This document shows positions 6,952-12,160 of a stretch of 12,160 nt of DNA, piece by piece. The stretch lies in assembly GCF_000966975.1 (NCBI RefSeq), contig NZ_JZWV01000655.1:1-12160 (forward strand), written 5' to 3'. How positions within the stretch are numbered: position 1 is the first letter of the stretch; each line of letters starts with the position of its first letter. Under the pieces are notes generated by a model. It did no database searches, was not told the DNA's origin, and saw only the letters and a list, made by a program, of their open reading frames with translations. The position numbers and the translations under genes are program-made. This stretch comes from Streptomyces katrae. GTDB lineage: Bacteria; Actinomycetota; Actinomycetes; Streptomycetales; Streptomycetaceae.

Positions 6952-7965
6952 TCAGCGGTCGATGCGGACGGTGGCGCCCGCCAGTTGGTCCTCGACCTGC
7001 CGCACGTCCGCGTCGACCATGATGCGGGCCAGTTCGGGCACGAGTACCGTCGGCTTCCAGCCGAGGATCTCCTGAGCCTTGGAGGCGTCGCCGATGAGGG
7101 CGTCGACCTCGCTGGGGCGCTCGTACTTGGGGTCGTAGCGGACGTGCTCGTTCCAGTCCAGGCCGGCGTGGGCGAAGGAGGACTCGACGAACTCCCGCAC
7201 GGTGGCGGCGACTCCGGTGGCGACGACGTAGTCGGTCGGCTCGTCCTGCTGGAGCATGCGCCACATCGCCTCGACGTACTCGGGCGCGTAGCCCCAGTCG
7301 CGGACGGCGTCGAGGTTGCCGAGGTAGAGGTGGTCCTGGAGGCCGGCCTTGATCCGGGCGACCGCGCGGGTGATCTTGCGGGTCACGAAGGTCTCGCCGC
7401 GGCGCGGGGACTCGTGGTTGAAGAGGATCCCGTTGACGGCGAACATGTCGTACGCCTCGCGGTAGTTGACGGTGGTCCAGTAGGCGAAGACCTTGGCCGC
7501 GCCGTACGGGCTGCGCGGGTGGAAGGGGGTGTCCTCGTTCTGCGGGGGCGGGGTGGAGCCGTACATCTCCGAGGACGAGGCCTGGTAGATCCGGGTGTCC
7601 ACGCCGCTGGCCCGGATGGCCTCCAGCAGCCGCAGCGCGCCGAGGCCGGTGACGTCCCCGGTGTAGAGGGGGGCGTCGAAGGAGACCCGGACGTGGGACT
7701 GGGCGCCGAGGTTGTAGACCTCGTCGGGGCGGATGTCGCGCAGCAGGTTCACCAGGGCCACGCCGTCGGAGAGGTCGGCGTGGTGCAGGACGAAGGAACG
7801 GTTCGCCGTCTGCGGGTCCTGGTAGATGTGGTCGATCCGCTCCGTGTTGAAGCTCGAGGAGCGCCGCACGAGCCCGTGCACCGTGTAGCCCTTCGAGAGC
7901 AGGAGCTCGGAGAGGTACGAGCCGTCCTGTCCGGTGACGCCGGTGATCAGTGCGGTCTTGCCCAT
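6952..7965 (-). CDS. gmd: GDP-mannose 4,6-dehydratase
   Basis: A 337-residue short-chain dehydrogenase/reductase that turns GDP-D-mannose into GDP-4-keto-6-deoxy-D-mannose with bound NADP, in the cytoplasm; this is the first step to GDP-L-fucose and GDP-rhamnose. The nucleotide loop [10 protein letters not shown] (G9, G12, G15), the conserved [16 protein letters not shown], the catalytic S131-S132-E133 in [10 protein letters not shown]154-x3-K158 (SPYGAAK) and [16 protein letters not shown] (183-198) are all present. In the E. coli enzyme the first of these catalytic residues is Thr; Ser here is a mild and known actinobacterial variant. Length is that of the family minus a short tail. It diverges from fcl, which carries out the next step, with 125 bp between the starts. 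The start is the ATG with AGGGGGA just upstream. Confidence 0.96.
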   Translation of the reverse strand: MGKTALITGVTGQDGSYLSELLLSKGYTVHGLVRRSSSFNTERIDHIYQDPQTANRSFVLHHADLSDGVALVNLLRDIRPDEVYNLGAQSHVRVSFDAPLYTGDVTGLGALRLLEAIRASGVDTRIYQASSSEMYGSTPPPQNEDTPFHPRSPYGAAKVFAYWTTVNYREAYDMFAVNGILFNHESPRRGETFVTRKITRAVARIKAGLQDHLYLGNLDAVRDWGYAPEYVEAMWRMLQQDEPTDYVVATGVAATVREFVESSFAHAGLDWNEHVRYDPKYERPSEVDALIGDASKAQEILGWKPTVLVPELARIMVDADVRQVEDQLAGATVRIDR

Positions 7966-8090
7966 GGGTCCCCCTGGGGTCCGTTGTCGCTGTTCCGTTC
8001 GAGGCTTGGCCTCGGGGTGTGGTCTGTGTGGCGGGCGGGACGGCGTAAGCCCGGCCCGGGGCAGGGCGGCGGACTGGCATCATCGGCGGT
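7966..8090. promoter_or_regulatory. Divergent gmd-fcl intergenic region
   Basis: This 125-bp region must hold the starts of both genes. Next to gmd the minus strand reads CCCAGGGGGACCC before the ATG (7978-7966), the leader shared with two other genes. A perfect 6-bp palindrome, CGAGGC-TTG-GCCTCG, lies at 8000-8014 and would sit in the gmd leader or act as a small operator. In front of fcl there is no usable ribosome site: the only G-rich stretch, GGCGG, ends one base before the ATG. I could not assign firm -35/-10 pairs on either strand. Confidence 0.4.
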
Positions 8091-9035
8091 ATGACTAATC
8101 CGCAGCCGCTTCTGCCCCCGCACGCCCGTGTCTTCGTCGCCGGACACCGCGGCCTGGTGGGCTCCGCGGTCGTCCGCCGCCTCACCGCCGACGGCCATGA
8201 GGTGCTCACCCGCGGCCGCGCCGACCTCGACCTGCGCGACGCCGCCGCGACGGAGGCGTACCTGAGGGACGTCCGCCCCGACGCCGTGGTGCTGGCCGCC
8301 GCCAAGGTCGGCGGGATCATGGCCAACAGCACCTACCCGGTGCAGTTCCTGGAGGACAACCTCAGGATCCAGCTCAGCGTGATCGGCGGGTCGCACGCCG
8401 CCGGTGTGGGCCGGCTGCTGTTCCTGGGCTCCTCCTGCATCTACCCCAAGCTCGCCCCGCAGCCCATCACGGAGGACGCCCTCCTGACCGGGCCGCTGGA
8501 GCCGACCAACGAGGCGTACGCCCTGGCGAAGATCGCGGGCATCGTGCAGGTCCAGTCGTACCGCAAGCAGTACGGGGCCTCGTACATCTCCGCGATGCCC
8601 ACCAACCTCTACGGGCCCGGGGACAACTTCGACCTCGAGTCCTCGCACGTGCTGCCCGCGCTGATCCGGCGCTTCCACGAGGCCGCCGCCGAGGGGCGCG
8701 AGGAGGTCACCCTGTGGGGCAGCGGCACCCCGCGCCGGGAGTTCCTGCACGTGGACGACCTGGCGGCCGCCTGCGCGGTGCTGCTGGAGCGCTACGACGG
8801 GGACGAGCCCGTCAACATCGGCTGCGGCGAGGACCTGACCATCCGGGAGCTGGCCGAGACGGTCGCCGAGGTGACCGGCTTCGCGGGCCGGCTCGACTGG
8901 GACACGTCCAAGCCGGACGGGACCCCGCGCAAGCTGCTCGACGTGTCCCGCCTGACGGCGCTGGGCTGGAAGCCCGGCATCGGGCTGCGCGAGGGCATCG
9001 CCTCCACCTACCGCTGGTGGCTGGACCAGAACTGA
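8091..9035 (+). CDS. fcl: GDP-L-fucose synthase (GDP-4-keto-6-deoxymannose epimerase/reductase)
   Basis: A 314-residue extended SDR enzyme that epimerises C3 and C5 of the Gmd product and reduces C4 with NADPH to give GDP-L-fucose. Seen in the sequence: GHRGLVGSA (G18, G21, G24), the family stretch [19 protein letters not shown] (69-87), LGSSCIYPK with S114 and C116, [11 protein letters not shown] with Y143 and K147, [13 protein letters not shown] and H186 in [16 protein letters not shown]114, C116, Y143, K147 and H186 line up with S107, C109, Y136, K140 and H179 of E. coli GMER, so all known catalytic residues are kept. The ATG at 8091 gives the usual N-terminus, but no proper ribosome site precedes it. 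It is convergent with the initiating transferase, the stop codons being 16 bases apart. Confidence 0.96.
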   Translation: MTNPQPLLPPHARVFVAGHRGLVGSAVVRRLTADGHEVLTRGRADLDLRDAAATEAYLRDVRPDAVVLAAAKVGGIMANSTYPVQFLEDNLRIQLSVIGGSHAAGVGRLLFLGSSCIYPKLAPQPITEDALLTGPLEPTNEAYALAKIAGIVQVQSYRKQYGASYISAMPTNLYGPGDNFDLESSHVLPALIRRFHEAAAEGREEVTLWGSGTPRREFLHVDDLAAACAVLLERYDGDEPVNIGCGEDLTIRELAETVAEVTGFAGRLDWDTSKPDGTPRKLLDVSRLTALGWKPGIGLREGIASTYRWWLDQN

Positions 9036-9051
9036 CGACAACGGTGGCCCC

Positions 9052-10539
9052 TCAGTACGCTCCGCGACCGTCGACGACGGCGCGGAGGGTACGGCCCATG
9101 ACGTCGACATCGCTGGTGAAGGACCAGTTGTCCACGTACTGGAGGTCGAGCTGAATCGTTTCGTCCCAGGAGAGGTCGGAGCGTCCGCTGATCTGCCACA
9201 GCCCCGTCATCCCGGGCCGTACGGTGAGCCGGCGCAGCTCGACCTCGTCGTACTCCGCCACCTCCTCCGGCAGCGGCGGGCGCGGGCCGACCAGGGACAT
9301 GCTGCCCGTCAGGACGTTGTACAGCTGGGGGAGTTCATCCAGCGAGGTGCGGCGCAGCAGCCGGCCCACCCGGGTCACCCGGGGGTCGCGGCGCATCTTG
9401 AACATCAGCCCGTCGTTCTCGTTCGACCCCGACAGCTCGGCCTTCAGCAGGTCGGCGTCCTCCACCATCGTGCGGAACTTCCACATGACGAACGGGACCC
9501 CGTCGCGGCCGATCCGGCGCTGGCTGTAGAAGGCCGGGCCGCGCGAGCCGAGGCGGATGGCGAGCACCAGCCCGAGGAACAGCGGTGAGAGCAGGAGCAG
9601 TCCGGCCGCGGCGGCGACCCGGTCGAGCACCGACTTCAGCAGGGGCTGCGCCCCCCGGCGCACGGGCGGGGCGACCCGCAGCACGGCGAGCCCGCCCGCG
9701 GACAGGGTCTCCAGCCGCTTGACGGAGACCTCCACCAGCCCGGGGAAGACCGCCATCTCCAGCCCCTCGTCGTGCAGCGCCCACGCCACCCGGCGCAGCC
9801 GCTCCCCCGCGATCCGCGCCCCGGGCACCACCAGCACCAGATCGGCGTGGTGGCTGCGGACGGCGCCCAGTACGGCGGCGGAGTCCTCGGTCAGGGCCTC
9901 GGGCATCCGGGCGCCGAGCCGGGCCGCGACGGGCACTCCGGCGTCGAGGGAGCCCTCGCCGACCGGGAGCACGCCGACGACCACGTACGGGTGGTCGGTG
10001 CGGGCGGCGAGGTGGGCGATGACGTGTTCGGCGGCGGCGGGTTCGCCGAGCACCAGGACCCGGCTGACGGCCTGGGCCTCGCGGCGGGCGGCGGAGAGGT
10101 GACGGTAGGTCAGTTTGCGGCAGGCGACGGTGACGAGGAGGGCGGGGAGCAGGGCCCCGAGGGCGGCCAGTCGGGGGGTGCTCTCCCCGGTGAGCACGCG
10201 GGCGACGGCCAGGACACCGATGAGAATCAGCCAGTCGTGTACGACGGGCAGCACTCCGCGGGATTCTCCGAGGGCGCGGGTGGCGTAACGTCGGCGCAGG
10301 GCCTGTACGCCGACCCAGGCGAGGGCCGCGCCCAGGGCGCAGTACCCGGGTCTGGCCTGCTGCGCGGCGTCGAAGACCAGGCCGACGGGCACGGCGGCGC
10401 CGGCGAAGTCGGCGCCCATGGCGGCGGGCAGGTACCAGCGGGCCTTGTCACCGATGCGCCGCGCGGGGGCGTCCAGGGTCCCGTCCGGAGCACCGGCCGC
10501 CGCGGCCACTCTTTGCGCAGGAAAATGGACATGCCTCAT
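9052..10539 (-). CDS. Polyprenyl-phosphate sugar-1-phosphate transferase (WbaP/WcaJ-like initiating enzyme)
   Basis: A 495-residue membrane enzyme that moves a sugar-1-phosphate from a nucleotide sugar to undecaprenyl phosphate, starting a repeat unit. The N-terminal half has about four hydrophobic segments (roughly 40-58, 66-80, 100-117, 122-140) and a Rossmann-like domain (158-285, VLVLGEPAAAEHVIAHL). The C-terminal catalytic domain has the re-entrant helix (308-330), WKFRTM (353-358), RDPRVTRVG (384-392), SLDELPQLYNVL with the Asp401-Glu402 dyad, MSLVGPRPP (414-422) and RPGMTGLWQISGRSDL (441-456). The ATG at 10539 is preferred to one 32 codons upstream, because the shared G-rich leader precedes it and the upstream extension has no family likeness. 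Its 3' end contains the hairpin used by fcl. Whether it loads galactose, glucose or another sugar cannot be told. Confidence 0.93.
   Translation of the reverse strand: MRHVHFPAQRVAAAAGAPDGTLDAPARRIGDKARWYLPAAMGADFAGAAVPVGLVFDAAQQARPGYCALGAALAWVGVQALRRRYATRALGESRGVLPVVHDWLILIGVLAVARVLTGESTPRLAALGALLPALLVTVACRKLTYRHLSAARREAQAVSRVLVLGEPAAAEHVIAHLAARTDHPYVVVGVLPVGEGSLDAGVPVAARLGARMPEALTEDSAAVLGAVRSHHADLVLVVPGARIAGERLRRVAWALHDEGLEMAVFPGLVEVSVKRLETLSAGGLAVLRVAPPVRRGAQPLLKSVLDRVAAAAGLLLLSPLFLGLVLAIRLGSRGPAFYSQRRIGRDGVPFVMWKFRTMVEDADLLKAELSGSNENDGLMFKMRRDPRVTRVGRLLRRTSLDELPQLYNVLTGSMSLVGPRPPLPEEVAEYDEVELRRLTVRPGMTGLWQISGRSDLSWDETIQLDLQYVDNWSFTSDVDVMGRTLRAVVDGRGAY
9055..9092 (+). terminator. fcl: Hairpin serving as fcl terminator inside the opposing gene
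   Basis: GTAC (9055-9058) and CTCCGCG (9060-9066) pair with CGCGGAG (9081-9087) and GTAC (9089-9092); inside, CCGTC (9068-9072) pairs with GACGG (9076-9080) over a GAC loop. The stem has about 16 pairs, one mismatch and one bulged base. It starts 20 bases after the fcl stop and overlaps the last codons and stop of the minus-strand transferase. It is the only strong hairpin near the fcl end. Confidence 0.55.
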
Positions 10540-10632
10540 GGGCCCCCCTGGCACGTGGTCTATGTCGGTGGTGCTTGCCCGCCGCTTCCCCAAGCAACGA
10601 ACATCTGTCGCACCGGGAAACAGTACGACAAA

Positions 10633-10660
10633 CACCCGTACGGTAAATGCCGTTCGGGTG
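10633..10660. repeat. Imperfect hairpin in the leader of the initiating transferase
   Basis: CACCCGTACGG (10633-10643) and CCGTTCGGGTG (10650-10660) pair at 10 of 11 positions around a 6-base loop. It lies 94 bases before the transferase ATG, so it may be an operator or, if transcription starts further upstream, a leader hairpin. The minus strand across its edge reads GTTCACCCGAA (10663-10653), which resembles one unit of a PhoP box. Confidence 0.6.
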
Positions 10661-10690
10661 AACGGGACCTCTTGTTACCCAAGGGTTAGC

Positions 10691-10716
10691 AACCGGTACC
10701 AACCGTTCCAGCGGTT
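10691..10716. repeat. AACCG/CGGTT repeat cluster
   Basis: AACCG is found at 10691, 10701 and again at 10780, and CGGTT at 10712, so that 10701-10716 is an inverted repeat AACCG-N6-CGGTT. The flanks of the second and third copies are also alike (AACCGTTCCAGC and AACCGTTTCCAGCC). A related AACCG-N4-CGGTT lies upstream of the beta-propeller promoter. Confidence 0.5.
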
Positions 10717-10727
10717 TCGAAGGCCCC

Positions 10728-10756
10728 TTGCACACGAAGGTGAATGGTTCGGATAC
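10728..10756 (+). promoter_or_regulatory. Candidate promoter toward the M4 protease
   Basis: TTGCAC (10728-10733) and GGATAC (10751-10756) are 17 bases apart, the same spacing and -10 box as the predicted beta-propeller promoter. Transcription would begin near 10763, giving a leader of roughly 155 bases, which is long; a nearer promoter that I failed to recognise is possible. Confidence 0.35.
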
Positions 10757-10768
10757 CGGATACGTATC
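10750..10768. repeat. Direct repeat fused to a palindrome at the -10 region
   Basis: CGGATAC occurs twice head to tail (10750-10756 and 10757-10763), and GATACGTATC (10759-10768) is a perfect 10-bp palindrome. Three GATAC half-sites thus overlap the predicted -10 and start point of the protease promoter. Confidence 0.6.
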
Positions 10769-10906
10769 TTCGGACAACGAACCGTTTCCAGCCAACCTTT
10801 TGATGTGGCCCTGACATCGGACACTCCAACTGGCACTCTCTGACCGTTCATCGCACAGCCCTGATCTGCCCGGTGGCCCACCCAGCCATCCGGAACCCCC
10901 CCTTGC

Positions 10907-10914
10907 AGAAGGAG
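10907..10914 (+). promoter_or_regulatory. Ribosome binding site that fixes a TTG start
   Basis: AGAAGGAG pairs well with the 16S rRNA 3' end and lies six bases before TTG at 10921. No ATG or GTG in frame is better placed, so the protease starts at TTG. Confidence 0.8.
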
Positions 10915-10920
10915 TCTGCG

Positions 10921-12160
10921 TTGAGTCCCACCCCCCAGCGGCGTGCCACCGCGGCCGGCGCACTCGTGGCCGCGGCGGCCCTGGTCGCCGTAGGTATGCA
11001 GGCCGGTACCGCCACCGCCGCCGCCGACGCCACCGCGTCGCAGGCCCGCACGGCCGCGCAGCCCAACCCGGGCGCGGCCAACCTCGTACTCAGCGCTTCG
11101 GAGCGTGCGACGCTCATCAGCGAGGCCAACTCGACCACCGCGCAGGCCGCCAAGGCCCTCGGTCTCGGAAGCGGCGAGAAGCTCGTCGTCCGCGACGTGG
11201 CCAAGGACGCCGACGGCACCACGCACACCACCTACGAGCGGACCTACGACGGTCTCCCCGTGCTCGGCGGCGACCTGACCGTGCACGCCAAGGGCGGCGT
11301 CACCAAGAGCGTGACCAAGGCGACCCAGCACGAGATCAAGGTCGCGGACACCAACGCCACGGTCAGCACGGCCGCCGCGGAGGGCCAGGCCGTCTCCGCG
11401 GCCAACTCCGCGGGCTCCAAGCAGTCCAAGGCGGACAAGGGCGCCCGCAAGGTGATCTGGGCCGGCTCCGGCGTCCCGGTCCTCGCCTTCGAGACGGTCG
11501 TCGGCGGCCTCCAGGACGACGGCACCCCGAGCCGCCTGCACGTGATCACCGACGCCAAGACCGGCGCGAAGATCACCCAGTGGCAGGCCGTCGAGACCGG
11601 CACCGGCAACACGCAGTACAGCGGCCAGGTGACCCTCGGCACCACCCAGTCGGGCAGCTCCTACACCCTGACCGACGGCGGCCGCGGCGGCCACAAGACG
11701 TACAACCTCAACGGCGGTTCGTCCGGCACCGGCACGCTCTTCAGCAACTCCACCGACACCTGGGGCAACGGCCTGCCCTCCAACAAGGAGACGGCCGGCG
11801 CGGACGCCGCGTACGGCGCCCAGCTGACCTGGGACTACTACAAGACCGTCCACGGCCGCAACGGCCTGCGCAACGACGGCGTGGCCCCCTACAGCCGGGT
11901 CCACTACGGCAACGCGTACGTGAACGCGTTCTGGGACGACTCCTGCTTCTGCATGACCTACGGTGACGGCACGGCCAACAACAAGCCCCTCACCTCCATC
12001 GACGTCGCCGCGCACGAGATGACCCACGGTCTGACCTCGGTCACCGGCAACATGACCTACAGCGGTGAGTCCGGCGGCCTGAACGAGGCCACCTCCGACA
12101 TCATGGCGGCGGCCGTCGAGTTCTGGGCCAACAACCCGAGCGACGTGGGCGACTACCTGG
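10921..12160 (+). CDS. Secreted M4 (thermolysin-family) zinc metalloprotease, 3' end cut by the window
   Basis: The first 413 residues of a secreted neutral protease made as a pre-pro-enzyme. A signal peptide (MSPTPQRR, hydrophobic core 11-25, likely cut after an Ala near 33) is followed by an FTP-type propeptide (about 55-120, with TTYERTYDGLPVLGGDLTVH) and a PepSY-like part (about 150-225, ending in the FETVVGG and DAKTGAKI stretches). The mature enzyme probably begins near residue 225 (ETGTGNTQYSG). Zinc ligands H365 and H369 with catalytic E366 (HEMTH) and the third ligand E389 (GLNEATSD) are all present; the 24-residue gap from H365 to E389 equals that in thermolysin. A CFC pair (C342, C344) is typical of Streptomyces relatives. 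The remaining catalytic His, the end of the domain and any C-terminal domains lie outside the window. It degrades extracellular protein; nothing ties it to the polysaccharide genes except position. Confidence 0.95.
   Translation, partial: MSPTPQRRATAAGALVAAAALVAVGMQAGTATAAADATASQARTAAQPNPGAANLVLSASERATLISEANSTTAQAAKALGLGSGEKLVVRDVAKDADGTTHTTYERTYDGLPVLGGDLTVHAKGGVTKSVTKATQHEIKVADTNATVSTAAAEGQAVSAANSAGSKQSKADKGARKVIWAGSGVPVLAFETVVGGLQDDGTPSRLHVITDAKTGAKITQWQAVETGTGNTQYSGQVTLGTTQSGSSYTLTDGGRGGHKTYNLNGGSSGTGTLFSNSTDTWGNGLPSNKETAGADAAYGAQLTWDYYKTVHGRNGLRNDGVAPYSRVHYGNAYVNAFWDDSCFCMTYGDGTANNKPLTSIDVAAHEMTHGLTSVTGNMTYSGESGGLNEATSDIMAAAVEFWANNPSDVGDYL

Larger units (their letters stand above)
10540..10920. 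promoter_or_regulatory. Repeat-rich divergent region between the transferase and the protease
   Basis: This 381-bp non-coding stretch is richer in A/T than its surroundings and carries the start regions of both flanking genes. Next to the transferase the minus strand reads GCCAGGGGGGCCC before the ATG (10552-10540). It holds an 11-bp imperfect hairpin (10633-10660), a cluster of AACCG/CGGTT units (10691-10716 and 10780), a candidate promoter toward the protease (10728-10756), and a direct repeat joined to a palindrome (10750-10768). No open frame in it looks coding. Confidence 0.6.

Noticed and set aside
6985..8094. 369-codon plus-strand open frame opposite gmd
   Set aside because: Antisense shadow of gmd, whose catalytic motifs are complete.
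10540..10635. 32-codon N-terminal extension of the initiating transferase from an upstream ATG
   Set aside because: The extension has no ribosome site and no family likeness, and the ATG at 10539 follows the same G-rich leader as two other genes.
10675..12027. 450-codon minus-strand open frame opposite the protease
   Set aside because: It lies antisense to HEMTH and the propeptide and reads as Val/Gly/Ala-rich low complexity.
1..12160. Search for CRISPR arrays, tRNA genes, insertion sequences, attachment sites and phage or defence genes
   Set aside because: No regularly spaced repeats, cloverleaf-like T-loop signatures, transposase motifs or defence-type domains were seen.

Overview
The window is very GC-rich, with strong G/C third-position bias, GTG and TTG starts, Shine-Dalgarno sites of the GGAGG/GAAGGAG type and secreted proteins typical of high-GC Actinobacteria. 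Everything points to a Streptomyces chromosome or a close relative. I see no tRNA, rRNA, CRISPR array, transposase or plasmid function.

Layout, left to right. (1) A Wzy-like polysaccharide polymerase on the minus strand runs off the left edge. It diverges from a two-gene operon on the plus strand: a WcaF-type O-acetyltransferase followed, with a 4-base overlap, by a GT4 glycosyltransferase. (2) A bidirectional terminator separates that operon from a convergent minus-strand pair: a small lipoprotein and, upstream of it, a 924-residue secreted protein built as beta-propeller, FN3, LamG and DNRLRE (CBM96-like). A perfect 18-bp hairpin lies between these two. (3) gmd (minus) and fcl (plus) are divergent and encode the two steps from GDP-mannose to GDP-L-fucose. 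(4) Convergent to fcl, with only 16 bp between stop codons, is a polyprenyl-phosphate sugar-1-phosphate transferase (the initiating enzyme) on the minus strand. (5) After a 381-bp divergent intergenic region packed with short repeats, a secreted M4 (thermolysin-family) metalloprotease starts on the plus strand and runs off the right edge.

Taken together, regions 1, 3 and 4 look like part of a Wzx/Wzy-type surface or exopolysaccharide locus. The transferase loads the first sugar phosphate on undecaprenyl phosphate, a GT4 enzyme extends the unit, an acetyltransferase decorates it, Gmd and Fcl supply GDP-fucose, and the polymerase links repeat units outside the membrane. A flippase (Wzx), a chain-length regulator and further glycosyltransferases are not visible and would be expected to the left. 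The multidomain secreted protein carries two likely carbohydrate-binding domains and could bind this or another glycan; that link is inference from position and domains only. The protease is probably an unrelated neighbour.

The most notable non-coding signals are a nearly identical 13-base leader before three minus-strand start codons (beta-propeller protein, gmd, initiating transferase), several strong hairpins (one inside the 3' end of an opposing gene), an inverted repeat over a predicted -35 box, and the repeat-rich divergent region before the protease.
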